The notes: generated from the sequence alone by a model not told the origin. Shown: positions 8,059 to 16,866, counted from the stretch's first letter. The stretch: 64,000 bases of DNA from Gammaproteobacteria bacterium UBA6724 (GCA_002454165.1 DKIG01000040.1:5289-69288); one strand, 5' to 3'. Program-made: numbers and translations.

Positions 8059-9315
8059 GTGAAGTGTTCACCCTTCACCCGTGTCTCCCGCCTCAGACTT
8101 TGCGCCGCAAGTCTGGGTTTTATAAGCATCTGGTCCTTTGCCGATAGCGCCTTTGCCGATAGCACGCTTGTCCACAGCATGCTTGTCAACAGTAAAATCA
8201 CGGGTTATATAAAGTCCTTTGTGGTAGCGCAGCCTGAGGTAAGCAATCCGGCGATTCAACTGCCAGGTAGCCGCCAGTCCCAGAACAGCGTTCGCCTGAT
8301 GCTAGATGGCTCTGAGCAACAGGGTGCCTGGCAATTGCACTATGAGTTAAGCCCGGTATTTCTGTCCCGTTCGGTCCATGCCGACCTGCCCACTTTCAGT
8401 GTTGTCAGTGACCGATATAGATTGTCGGATCTAGAATCAAGCCTCACCGATGACACAACAGAGAAGCATCAAATTTATCAGAATCTGGATCGGTTAAATT
8501 ATCAGCACCGGTTCGCCAGTGGCGATCTTACCCTTGGCCGCCAGGCTATTTCCTTCGGGATGGCGCGGATCATCAATCCGACAGATGTATTCTTGCCCTT
8601 TGATGCGCGAACCTTTAATCAGGAATATCGCAAGGGTGTTGATGCGATTCGGTTTCAGGCACCGCTAGGCAATCTCGGTGAAACAGACTTTGGCATTGTG
8701 TTGGGCAATGATGCTCGGGCGGAGACTTCGGCAGCTTTTCTGCAGCTCAGGGGCAATGTCAGGGGTAAGGATTTGCAGTTCGCGCTGATTGAATTTGCTA
8801 AGCAAAGGCTGGTCGGTGCTGGCATTCAGACGGCGATTGGCGACTTCGGTTTCTGGTTTGAAATAGCCAGTGTGGCCGGTGATGAAAGTTATACCCGACT
8901 GTCAACGGGTATGGACTATGCGTTCACCGAACATACTTTTGGTATGCTGGAGTATCACCGCAACGGTGCTGGTAGCAAGCGTGCTACCGACTATGCCGGG
9001 TTGTTTAACAGCACTCCCTATCAACTTGGCGGTGTTTTCCTACTCGGACGGGATTACCTGATACCTGTCTTCACCATGCGAGTCTCACCCCTCTGGAATC
9101 TAGCGGCACAGAGCATTATTAACCTGAATGATGATTCGGTCTTCCTCGCACTCAGTGCCGAATACAATCTGGCGGAAAACTTTTATATGGATTTTGGCTA
9201 CTACCGTTTTTCTGGAGACGATATTGCCTTAGGCACAAATAACTCACCGCAGTTTCAATCGGAGTATGGTTCCAACCCGGACACTGCCTATATCAGTCTG
9301 AGGTTCTACTTCTAG
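8059..9315 (+). CDS. Outer-membrane beta-barrel protein of the ABC cassette
   Basis: A 418-aa protein starting at GTG 8059 behind GGAGAAG. A signal peptide is followed by alternating amphipathic strands, and the protein ends in aromatic Phe (SLRFYF), typical of outer-membrane barrels. The segment GDLTLGRQAISFGMARIINP resembles porin-like proteins that accompany LolCDE-like ABC operons. No function can be assigned beyond a likely barrel. It may be the outer-membrane terminus of the upstream transporter. The region after the signal core contains two tandem 15-bp duplications (8136-8193), giving the repeats FADSA/FADST and LVHSM/LVNSK. Its TAG stop shares the CTAG palindrome with the stop of the convergent LLM gene. 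Confidence 0.65.
   Translation: MKCSPFTRVSRLRLCAASLGFISIWSFADSAFADSTLVHSMLVNSKITGYIKSFVVAQPEVSNPAIQLPGSRQSQNSVRLMLDGSEQQGAWQLHYELSPVFLSRSVHADLPTFSVVSDRYRLSDLESSLTDDTTEKHQIYQNLDRLNYQHRFASGDLTLGRQAISFGMARIINPTDVFLPFDARTFNQEYRKGVDAIRFQAPLGNLGETDFGIVLGNDARAETSAAFLQLRGNVRGKDLQFALIEFAKQRLVGAGIQTAIGDFGFWFEIASVAGDESYTRLSTGMDYAFTEHTFGMLEYHRNGAGSKRATDYAGLFNSTPYQLGGVFLLGRDYLIPVFTMRVSPLWNLAAQSIINLNDDSVFLALSAEYNLAENFYMDFGYYRFSGDDIALGTNNSPQFQSEYGSNPDTAYISLRFYF
8136..8193 (+). repeat. Two adjacent 15-bp tandem duplications in coding DNA
   Basis: CTTTGCCGATAGC is repeated with period 15 (8136-8148, 8151-8163). It is followed immediately by a second period-15 pair differing at two positions (8164-8178, 8179-8193). 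Both keep the reading frame of the barrel protein and lie at the expected signal-peptidase region. Confidence 0.85.
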
Positions 9316-10232
9316 GCAGTCATGCTGGCAAGGAATTCAAGCGTTCGCTGCCAAGCACCCTCCTCAACACCCATAATTGCAGCATTGAAGTCCGTCACAC
9401 CTGCCTCCTCAAATTTTTTGATGCCTTCCCGGAGGGTTTTTTCATCCCCCACTAGGGCTAGGTCGGCAGGACCCGCAGCACCTTCCCGGTCCAGCATCGC
9501 TCTATAACTTGGCAACTGGCCATATATCGTCAGGTTCTGTGCTATGGATTCTCTGGCGGCATCTATATTGGTCGTCAGCACAATGGGCACCCCCGCCACA
9601 ACCTGGGGGTCCTTTGCAGATGGATTTCGCGCCGCACCCTGAGTCAACAAAGGCACAATATGCTTGTCCATGGTTTTCGGACCAACCATCCAGGTGTTGG
9701 TACCGTCGGTAAGCTCCCCGGCAATTTTCAACATAACGGGTCCCAGCGCACCCACCAGAACAGGCAACCGGTCTGCCCCTGGAACATCCAAGGTAACGCC
9801 CTGTACCCTATATTGTTCACCTTTGAAGTGCACTGTCTCACCTCTCGCCAGCGGCATCAACACACTGAGATATTCACGCATGTGTTTGGCAGGCTTGTCA
9901 TAAGACATACCAAACATATCGTCTATGACTATCTTATGGGACAAGCCAATGCCCAGTGTGAACCGATTGTTGGTTGCCGCCGCCGTGGTCAATGCCTGTT
10001 GTGCTATTGCAGTCGGATGGCGGGGATAGGTGGGTGTCACCGCCGTACCCAGACCAATCCGGCTGGTTTCACGCCCAATCAGTGCCAGGGTAGAAATGGC
10101 GTCAAAGGAAAATATATTAGCCATCCAGAGATTATCAATCCCTGCTGCCTCAATGCGTTGCGCAACATTAATGAGGTCGTCCAGTCCATTGCCATTGGTA
10201 TTATCAGTGCCGAGCATAACGCCTGTTCGCAT
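9312..10232 (-). CDS. LLM-class flavin-dependent oxidoreductase
   Basis: A 306-aa TIM-barrel enzyme of the luciferase-like monooxygenase class. Typical elements are the N-terminal VAQRIEAAGIDNLWMANIF, then IGLGTAVTPTYPRHPTAIA and FTLGIGLSHKIVIDDMFG. These enzymes use FMN or F420 to oxidise small organics; neither substrate nor cofactor can be read here, though the pattern resembles F420-dependent members. The start at ATG 10232 is chosen for its strong ribosome site GGGAGGATATTTCTG; an upstream in-frame extension lacks one. Its stop shares the CTAG tetranucleotide with the convergent barrel-protein gene. glyA lies 121 bases further upstream on the same strand. Confidence 0.8.
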   Translation of the reverse strand: MRTGVMLGTDNTNGNGLDDLINVAQRIEAAGIDNLWMANIFSFDAISTLALIGRETSRIGLGTAVTPTYPRHPTAIAQQALTTAAATNNRFTLGIGLSHKIVIDDMFGMSYDKPAKHMREYLSVLMPLARGETVHFKGEQYRVQGVTLDVPGADRLPVLVGALGPVMLKIAGELTDGTNTWMVGPKTMDKHIVPLLTQGAARNPSAKDPQVVAGVPIVLTTNIDAARESIAQNLTIYGQLPSYRAMLDREGAAGPADLALVGDEKTLREGIKKFEEAGVTDFNAAIMGVEEGAWQRTLEFLASMTA

Positions 10233-10353
10233 CAGAAATATCCTCCCAGGATTCAGGTCATAAATGAGTTTAACTAGATAGTGTAGCACCCGGGCTGTCC
10301 GTGCAAGCAATCATGCCGGTGCAGTTTTCCGAGTTGGGTGTTCGCAAGACGGA

Positions 10354-11622
10354 TTACCCTTCCACCTGTATTCCCGGCACCGGGAACATCTGGCAGAAGT
10401 CCTCCACATCATTGCGGATAGCGTCCAAGCTTGCTTCGTCTTTCGGTGCGCGGAGGCAGGTGTCAATCCACTCCGCTAGTCTAAGCATGTCCGCCGCTCC
10501 CATTCCCCGAGCGGTTGCAGCCGGTGTACCGATTCTGATACCGCTGGGTTTCAGAGGCGGATTGGGATCATCGGGAATAATCTGCTTGTTGGTCGTGATA
10601 CTCACCCTGTCCAGAGTTTCCTCGGCCAGTTTACCGTCCAGCCCATAACTTGCCACCGTATCAACCACCATCATGTGATTGTCAGTGCCGCCGGTCACCA
10701 GGCTTGCTTGCCGTTCCAGCAACGCATCCGCAAGCGTGGTGGCGTTGACCAGCACCTGCCGGGCATATTGTTTGAATTCCTCGCTCATTGCCTTTTTCAG
10801 CGTCACAGCAATGGCTGCTATCGCATTCATGTGGGGACCACCCTGTAATCCGGGAAATACAGACTTATCAATCTTGCTGGCAAATTCCTTTTTACATAAC
10901 ACCATGCCACCACGAGGTCCCCGGAGCGACTTGTGCGTAGTCGTGGTGACCAGATCAAATCCAAAATCAAAGGGGTTGTTCATCGCGCCGCCAGCAATCA
11001 ATCCGCCAAAATGGGAAGCATCCGCCATAGTGATCGCGCCTACCTCATCCGCAATCTCCTTGAACTTCTTGTATTCAATATCACGTGGGTAGGAGGTGTA
11101 GCCACAAATGATCAGTTTCGGGGGCTGCCTCAGTGCGTCCTTTCGCACCTGGTCATAGTCAATGGAACCGTCAACCGGGTTAGTGACATAACGCACAAAG
11201 TTGAACAGGCTGCCCATGTGTGAAACCGGCGCACCGTGGGTCAGGTGTCCGCCGTGGGATAGATCCATCGCCAGTATGGTGTCACCCGGTGCAAGCAACC
11301 CCAAATAGACCGCCTGATTCATTGCCGAGCCGGACAAGGGCTGGACATTGGCATGCTCGCAGTGAAACACAGCCTTCGCCCGGTCGCGTGCCAGATTCTC
11401 AATCTGGTCTGTATATTTCTGCCCGCCGTAATAACGCCTGCCGGGATAGCCTTCAGCGTATTTGTTGGTAAACACACTCCCCAGAGTAGCGAGAACTTCG
11501 GGGTAGGTATAATTTTCCGAGGGGATGAGTTCAATGCCCATTTTCTGTCTTCGCTCTTCGCCCTTCAAAGCGTTAAACACTTCCTGATCATTTGCTTCAA
11601 GGGATTTCAAATTAGCATCCAT
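10354..11622 (-). CDS. glyA: Serine hydroxymethyltransferase
   Basis: PLP enzyme interconverting serine plus THF with glycine plus 5,10-methylene-THF. This 422-aa protein carries the PLP-lysine motif TTTTHKSLRGPRGG, IELIPSENYTYPEVL, YAEGYPGRRYYGG and the C-terminal GIRIGTPAATARGM. The cofactor-aspartate region reads MADASHFGGLIAGG, whereas gammaproteobacterial GlyA usually has DMAHVAGLIAAG. The protein therefore looks like a different SHMT subgroup, possibly acquired by transfer. ATG 11622 is preferred over an in-frame TTG six bases upstream. It appears to be monocistronic. Confidence 0.92.
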   Translation of the reverse strand: MDANLKSLEANDQEVFNALKGEERRQKMGIELIPSENYTYPEVLATLGSVFTNKYAEGYPGRRYYGGQKYTDQIENLARDRAKAVFHCEHANVQPLSGSAMNQAVYLGLLAPGDTILAMDLSHGGHLTHGAPVSHMGSLFNFVRYVTNPVDGSIDYDQVRKDALRQPPKLIICGYTSYPRDIEYKKFKEIADEVGAITMADASHFGGLIAGGAMNNPFDFGFDLVTTTTHKSLRGPRGGMVLCKKEFASKIDKSVFPGLQGGPHMNAIAAIAVTLKKAMSEEFKQYARQVLVNATTLADALLERQASLVTGGTDNHMMVVDTVASYGLDGKLAEETLDRVSITTNKQIIPDDPNPPLKPSGIRIGTPAATARGMGAADMLRLAEWIDTCLRAPKDEASLDAIRNDVEDFCQMFPVPGIQVEG

Positions 11623-11774
11623 GGGCAATCTCTACTCTTATCATTTGGGCACCCAGGCGAAAGGCTTAAAATCTGGATTCATCTTGATTTCATCTGATAT
11701 CACCAGTCACACGAGCCACAGAAGTTTACCTGTCGGGGTAACCAATGTGAACCGACAAGAGTTGCCAGGATGGT

Positions 11775-12740
11775 TCAAACGACTTCCTGAGCGGCCCAAT
11801 CAGGCACGAGACCTGCTTCCTTGAAAGCATGTATTTCATCCAGGTACACCGCCGTGCCGTAGTGACGATACTCAGACAAACATGCCCAGACATATTTGAA
11901 GGCATGCTCCGGGTCCAGCGCAGCGGGGGGCAGGTCGGTAGCGTCAAATGCAGGGCTACCAAGCACCAGATGTGAAGCAAGAATCGCGCGAGCCATTGAG
12001 GTAACAGCCTTCACTCTTGTTGGTTCATCCGTCAGACTATTGGTCACCACACGCACCGCCTGGGTAGCAGTGACCAAATGCAGAGCGAAAAAGTCGCGCG
12101 TGCTACGGTAAAGTTTCAGTGCTACATCGGCACAGTTTTCGAGATTCTGGCAACCATCCTGGGGATAATCCCCGTCCCTCACCAATTCCCAAATTGAGCC
12201 GCTAAACCCTAGTGATTGGAACTTCCTTTGCATCCCTCTCTTGCCGCGTTGCACTTGATCATCAAGTACAGTCTCAAGATCAATCAGAAGCCCTGTAGCC
12301 GCCGGGAAGGGTTTGTGGATGGCTGCCATGTAAGCAAGACTTACCGCCGTCTCATCGTTGCAATGGAAATCAAACGAGTAACCCAGGCGCAAAATAGGGT
12401 GAAAGGCACCCAGCGCAAGACCCGGTAAAAACTCTGGCAGGTAATGCTGTGCTGTCGCCGCTACCTCCTGAGTGGTTATCTCTTCCTGAAAATAGCCAAG
12501 CAATGCTGGATAAGCCTGGATATCACCAATACCATCACGCCAGTTGGATAAGGGTGCAGGGGGGTCCAAGCCGTGTAGCCGGGTCCTGTATGAATCACGA
12601 AAAGCATGCAGTTGGTCAGGCGCAGCACCCAGCCCTGTCATGGCGCATAGAGTCATGGGCAGATGATCACTGTTATACGACGGCAGGTAGTAGGGGGCGA
12701 AGTTGATACCTGCTTGTAACAAGTCCTGCAATTCTTTCAT
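11775..12740 (-). CDS. Questin oxidase-like family protein
   Basis: A 321-aa protein matching the questin oxidase family, whose fungal founder cleaves an anthraquinone by a Baeyer-Villiger type reaction. Recognisable segments are FAPYYLPSYNSDHLPMTLCA near the N-terminus, HPILRLGYSFDFHC, and the C-terminal FKYVWACLSEYRHYGTAVYL. Bacterial members are mostly uncharacterised, so the substrate is unknown. Start ATG 12740 is chosen; an upstream alternative start at 12773 adds 11 residues. It is divergent from an epoxide hydrolase gene across about 97 bases, so the two may share a control region. Confidence 0.65.
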   Translation of the reverse strand: MKELQDLLQAGINFAPYYLPSYNSDHLPMTLCAMTGLGAAPDQLHAFRDSYRTRLHGLDPPAPLSNWRDGIGDIQAYPALLGYFQEEITTQEVAATAQHYLPEFLPGLALGAFHPILRLGYSFDFHCNDETAVSLAYMAAIHKPFPAATGLLIDLETVLDDQVQRGKRGMQRKFQSLGFSGSIWELVRDGDYPQDGCQNLENCADVALKLYRSTRDFFALHLVTATQAVRVVTNSLTDEPTRVKAVTSMARAILASHLVLGSPAFDATDLPPAALDPEHAFKYVWACLSEYRHYGTAVYLDEIHAFKEAGLVPDWAAQEVV

Positions 12741-12837
12741 GGCAGATTTTCCATTGAGCGTCAACCGAACCAACTATTCAATCTGCTCATTGTAACCTTT
12801 AATATGACAGAGTGACTTGACCCCTGAGGAGCGCATC

Positions 12838-13974
12838 ATGGCAAAACCAATCCCCTTCCCTAGCCACACCAGCAGTGAAGTGCTGACCGATCTGAATACC
12901 AGACTCCAACTTACTCGCTGGCCAGACAAGGAAACACCCGATGACTGGTCCCAGGGTATTCCTCTTTCCTATATGAAGGAAATCCACGACTACTGGCTGG
13001 ACGACTACGACTGGTTAACGAGGGAAAAACTAATCAACCAGTCGCCAGGCTACAAAACAAGCATTGATGGCCTAGGCATTCACTTTCTGCATATCAGGTC
13101 ACAGGTGCAGGAAGCGCTACCCTTGTTAATCACCCACGGCTGGCCAGGTTCCATCATTGAATTCCAGAAGATCATCGGTCCCTTGACGGACCCCGTAGCA
13201 GATGGCGGCAGGGAAGAAGACGCTTTTCACCTGGTAGTGCCTTCCTTGCCCGGGTTTGGTTACTCCGACAAACCTGGAGCCCCTGGCTGGGGGATTGAAC
13301 GCATTGCCAAAGCCTGGAACGCGTTGATGCTAGGCCTCGGATATACAAAATATGTCGCCCAGGGAGGCGACTGGGGTTCAATCGTCACGGCTACTATTGG
13401 CGTCCAGAATCAGGGCAACTGCAAGGGCATCCACATGAACATGCCCATTGCACCGCCTAACCCCGATACCATGGACGACCTGAGCGATTCGGAACAGAGC
13501 GCGCTGGCGGCCATGGACTTCTACAACCAGCATGACTCTGGTTATTCCAAACAACAAAGCACCAGGCCGCAAACCCTCGGATATGGCCTAGCAGACTCAC
13601 CCATGGGGCAGGCAGCATGGATTCTTGAAAAATTCTATCAGTGGATGGATTGCAACGGACACCCGGAAAATGTGGTGACCCGTGATGAACTGCTAGACAA
13701 TGTGATGTTCTACTGGCTGACCAATACCGGTGCGTCCTCTGCCCGCATTTATTGGGAAAGTTTTGGCAACCCGAATTTGGAACCGATTAGCCTGCCCGTC
13801 GGTTGTAGCATATTTCCTAAGGAGATATTTAGAACCTCGGAACGATGGGCGAAACAACGTTTCACCAATCTGATTCACTTTGAGGAATTGGACAAGGGCG
13901 GACACTTTGCCGCATTTGAACAACCGGCACTCTTTGTCGACCAGATTCGTCGTTGTTTCAGGAAGTTGCGGTGA
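12838..13974 (+). CDS. Epoxide hydrolase (EHN-type alpha/beta hydrolase)
   Basis: A 378-aa enzyme with the N-terminal epoxide-hydrolase domain (FPSHTSSEVLTDLNTRLQLT, WLDDYDW) and the alpha/beta core. The oxyanion motif is HGWPGS, the nucleophile elbow is GGDWGS with Asp as nucleophile, and the catalytic His lies in DKGGHFAAFEQP. Tyrosines that protonate the epoxide are probably in the cap. It opens epoxides to diols in the cytosol; the natural substrate is unknown. ATG 12838 sits eight bases after GAGGAG and is preferred over an ATG 21 bases earlier. It is divergent from the questin oxidase-like gene. Confidence 0.85.
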   Translation: MAKPIPFPSHTSSEVLTDLNTRLQLTRWPDKETPDDWSQGIPLSYMKEIHDYWLDDYDWLTREKLINQSPGYKTSIDGLGIHFLHIRSQVQEALPLLITHGWPGSIIEFQKIIGPLTDPVADGGREEDAFHLVVPSLPGFGYSDKPGAPGWGIERIAKAWNALMLGLGYTKYVAQGGDWGSIVTATIGVQNQGNCKGIHMNMPIAPPNPDTMDDLSDSEQSALAAMDFYNQHDSGYSKQQSTRPQTLGYGLADSPMGQAAWILEKFYQWMDCNGHPENVVTRDELLDNVMFYWLTNTGASSARIYWESFGNPNLEPISLPVGCSIFPKEIFRTSERWAKQRFTNLIHFEELDKGGHFAAFEQPALFVDQIRRCFRKLR

Positions 13975-13983
13975 GGGGTGGTG

Positions 13984-14130
13984 CTATTTATCCCGTATCC
14001 ATTTTTTGATTTTAGCGATAACCCTGGTGTCAGCACGAGCTACCGAGCGCACATTTGCAACCGCTCTCGGTCGGCCCTGCAAATCAAAAACAAAATCGCC
14101 GCGTGTCCGTCTCAACAGTAGTAAAAGCAT
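13984..14130 (-). CDS. Possible small ORF or gene remnant after the methyltransferase
   Basis: A 48-codon minus-strand frame begins 50 bases downstream of the methyltransferase stop. It reads as a basic peptide with a hydrophobic start (MLLLLLRRTRG) and ends VIAKIKKWIRDK. The composition looks protein-like, and it could be the C-terminus of a lost gene such as a partner nuclease. I recognise no family and see no ribosome site. Confidence 0.25.
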   Translation of the reverse strand: MLLLLLRRTRGDFVFDLQGRPRAVANVRSVARADTRVIAKIKKWIRDK

Positions 14131-14180
14131 TATTCAAATTTTTCGGCCCGAGAGATAAAACTTTATCGCGCGACACTCGG

Positions 14181-15143
14181 TCATAATAATTCTTGTTCAT
14201 TCTCAATTCTTGCGCGTGCGATGTTTGTGTAATCCGAATCTATCTCAAATCCGATAAATTTGCGTTTATCCTGTAGGGCGGCCACCGCCGTTGTACCACT
14301 ACCCATAAATGGATCTAAAACTGTCTGCCCCTCTATTGTGAATAGTCTTATCAATTGCCGCATGACCGCCACTGGCTTTACCGTCATGTGTCCGAATTCT
14401 GTACCCTTCTTGGGTTTTGGTGCTTCCAGTATGGTGCCGGGGAAACCACTACCCATTATCGACTGGTCTGGCGACATCAATCCGGTTTTATGCTTTAGCC
14501 AATTATTGATAAATGTACCATCTTTTGGTTTTTGCGCGAGGATGATCGGCTCAAACTGCGGCTTTAACTGCGGTGTTTTCTTATTGTAAATCTGTTTTAT
14601 TATTTTATTTTTCTCCGCTTCGCTGATCTTCATTTTGCGAACAAAATGCGTTTGTGAAAATGCTTTCGCTTGCCCTTCGTACTTCCACGCCAACATATCC
14701 CTGATTTCAAATCCAGCCTCATCAAAAGCCACACCAACGGCATACGACAATCTTGCTTGGCAAAATATCACCGCAAAACCACCTGGCTTTAGCACGCGAT
14801 ATAGATCAGATGCCACCCTGAACATAAATTTCCGAAGTCGCTTTGCCTGGTTTATATCAAACTTCATTCCCGCAGGAAGTCCACCAATGACCCCGGGTTT
14901 GACCCGTTTGTTTAGTTTAGATTTATCCCAGTCATCACCCATTCCGTCTAAAAAATAGGGCGGGTCGGTGGCGACAAAATGAATTGAGTCCGCGGGCAGA
15001 TCTTTCAATCCCGTGATGCAGTCAGCGTTTATAAGACGACATGTTTTATCGTCTATTTTTTTCCTGGACTCAGATGATTTGCGCTGCTCAACACCAGGTG
15101 AAACGCCTCTCGTTTGGCTACCCATGTTGACGGAATGGGACAT
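14181..15143 (-). CDS. Orphan DNA methyltransferase (DPPY, beta-class order)
   Basis: A site-specific DNA amino-methyltransferase (N6-adenine or N4-cytosine), about 320 aa. The catalytic motif IV is TDPPYFLDGMGDDW near the N-terminus and the AdoMet motif I DPFMGSGTTAVAAL is near the C-terminus, the beta-class order seen in CcrM/HinfI-type enzymes. KPGGFAVIFCQARLSY and HMTVKPVAVMRQLI are also typical. No restriction endonuclease is seen beside it. The region is visibly AT-richer than its neighbours, suggesting transfer. The start is uncertain: GTG 15209, ATG 15143 and ATG 15125 are in frame and none has a clear ribosome site. Recognition sequence not predictable. Confidence 0.82.
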   Translation of the reverse strand: MSHSVNMGSQTRGVSPGVEQRKSSESRKKIDDKTCRLINADCITGLKDLPADSIHFVATDPPYFLDGMGDDWDKSKLNKRVKPGVIGGLPAGMKFDINQAKRLRKFMFRVASDLYRVLKPGGFAVIFCQARLSYAVGVAFDEAGFEIRDMLAWKYEGQAKAFSQTHFVRKMKISEAEKNKIIKQIYNKKTPQLKPQFEPIILAQKPKDGTFINNWLKHKTGLMSPDQSIMGSGFPGTILEAPKPKKGTEFGHMTVKPVAVMRQLIRLFTIEGQTVLDPFMGSGTTAVAALQDKRKFIGFEIDSDYTNIARARIENEQELL

Positions 15144-15276
15144 TAGATTGTGCTGATATCGGTACTCATAATTAGCGGATTTATTGACCGAATGGTTATC
15201 AAAGAACACCCACGGGTTGAATCATACCACCAATACCAACCAGGTGTGCGATGTTAAACAAGAAGAATCCAGGACC

Positions 15277-15302
15277 AGATGGCAAGGCGCATCATGCCAT
15301 CT
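15277..15302. other. Hairpin between methyltransferase and serine hydrolase genes
   Basis: An 8-bp perfect stem AGATGGCA/TGCCATCT (15277-15284, 15295-15302) encloses a 10-base loop and is followed on the plus strand by CGTTTTATGTTT. It could be a weak terminator or a protein site. Neighbouring genes are both on the minus strand, where no T-run follows, so its role is unclear. Confidence 0.4.
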
Positions 15303-15349
15303 CGTTTTATGTTTGGACTATCAGTTGATGCCCAGTCCTTGCTGAATTA

Positions 15350-16561
15350 TCAGCCCGCAATTAAATATGCGAAACGTTTGAATTCATGGCTAAACGGATG
15401 CCAGAAGGCGGGCATGTTCTGCGTCATGCAAATGCCCGCGAGGTTGGCGCGGGGAGACATCCAAAGATGCGTGCCTGCCATGCCACCCCAATGATATTCA
15501 TCAACCGCGGTATCAGGCTCACCCTTCCCCGGCCTTACCTTGAGCGCGAAGCCTAGTCCAAAATCTGTCCCCGCCATATCCCAGAAGGGGAAGTTGACAT
15601 GAACGCCAGCAGGGCATTGGTTGGTTCGCATTGTCGCCAGTGTTTCCGGTTTGATAAGTTGCCGCCCCAGATATGACCCGCCGCTGACAATCATTCTCAC
15701 TAGTGCCAGATAATCCACCAGGGTTGATGTCAAACCACCACCCCCGGACAGGAAGGTGACTGGTCTGGAATAGGTGCCTTCACGGGGGTCATCCGAGATG
15801 CTGTACCCGCTGGACATGGGAGCGAGCGGGTTCCTGGGGGCATACATGGTGGTAAACCTATGCTGCTTGTCCTTGGGAACATAGAAGTCCGTATCCACCA
15901 TCTTCAAGGGCTTGAAGATACGTTCTTTAAGGAAGGTATCAAAGCCCTGCCCGGACAGCACTTCAATCAGCCGGGCAGTCACATCCGTTGCGAAACTATA
16001 ACGCCAGAAGCTGTCCGGCTGGAAAGCCAAAGGTAGTTCGCCGAGAGCAGCACAAAGGCTCGCCAGCGTCATGTTGAAACCGGCGGCAAAAGGATTGGTG
16101 TTGGCTGCCATATATGCCTTGTCAATGATGGATTCCGGTTCAATAAATCCATAAGACAAACCCGCTGTATGACTCAGAATCTGATTGATTCTGATGGAAT
16201 CTGTCGCTGGCTCAACATCATCAATACCTGCTGCGTCCGCCTTCAGCACTTGCATATTGCCAAATTCAGGCAGATATGTTTCAAGCGTATCATCAAGGGC
16301 AAATTTGCCTTCTTCGTACAACATCATTGCTGCGATGGAAGTCACTATCTTGGTGCAGGAGTGCATTCTAAATATAGTGTCTTCCCTGAGCGGGCGGTTG
16401 GTCTCGTGATCTATGGGCCCATGAAAACTCAAATCCACGACATCCGTACCTTGCATGACAAGCGTGTTGCAGCAAGGGATGATCTCTTCATCAACATACC
16501 ACTGCATCCTTGCATGCGACTCTGAAAAATCCAGTCCCTTGTCAATGACTTCTATTGCCAT
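15350..16561 (-). CDS. Serine hydrolase of the beta-lactamase/EstB family
   Basis: A 403-aa penicillin-binding-like esterase. The catalytic SxxK motif is SCTK in MHSCTKIVTSIAAMML and the second motif is Tyr-Ser-Phe in WRYSFATDVTARLIEV. The C-terminal half has the GYSISDDPREGTYSRPVTFL segment and the WGGMAGTHLW region that stands in for the third motif. There is no signal peptide, which points to a cytosolic esterase rather than a periplasmic beta-lactamase. ATG 16561 is favoured over the adjacent ATG 16564 by spacing to AGAGGTG. No functional link to neighbours is evident. Confidence 0.8.
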   Translation of the reverse strand: MAIEVIDKGLDFSESHARMQWYVDEEIIPCCNTLVMQGTDVVDLSFHGPIDHETNRPLREDTIFRMHSCTKIVTSIAAMMLYEEGKFALDDTLETYLPEFGNMQVLKADAAGIDDVEPATDSIRINQILSHTAGLSYGFIEPESIIDKAYMAANTNPFAAGFNMTLASLCAALGELPLAFQPDSFWRYSFATDVTARLIEVLSGQGFDTFLKERIFKPLKMVDTDFYVPKDKQHRFTTMYAPRNPLAPMSSGYSISDDPREGTYSRPVTFLSGGGGLTSTLVDYLALVRMIVSGGSYLGRQLIKPETLATMRTNQCPAGVHVNFPFWDMAGTDFGLGFALKVRPGKGEPDTAVDEYHWGGMAGTHLWMSPRANLAGICMTQNMPAFWHPFSHEFKRFAYLIAG

Positions 16562-16564
16562 CAT

Positions 16565-16866
16565 TCACCTCTTGCTCGTGATTCCTCGCTGCCGCGAGAT
16601 AGGTTCTGCAATGGATGTAGAGTGTAGCGAAAATTATCTGAGGGCAATCAAGGTTTTTATGGACAGATGATTGCCAGAATCCCAAGGTCCCTACTCATGT
16701 TGCGTCGACAATACGACTAATCCTGGGTCGGAACCTATTGACAAATCGATTGATGTTATCGCAAAAAACTCTCTTATTTCGGTTTGACTTTCCTCGGCGA
16801 AAAAGTCGGTCATTGATCTACACACTCCTCGGCAGAGGTTGTGATGGGTCATCTAATCTGAGATCG
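16565..16866. other. 302-base gap, probable decayed 3' part of the truncated gene
   Basis: No convincing gene is seen. On the minus strand a 40-codon frame (16691-16813, starting MTDFFAEESQTEIREFF) follows the truncated nuclease-like gene and may be part of its decayed 3' end or an unrelated fragment. A short CCTC-GGCA-GAGG hairpin lies at about 16827-16838. No promoter could be assigned with confidence. Confidence 0.3.
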
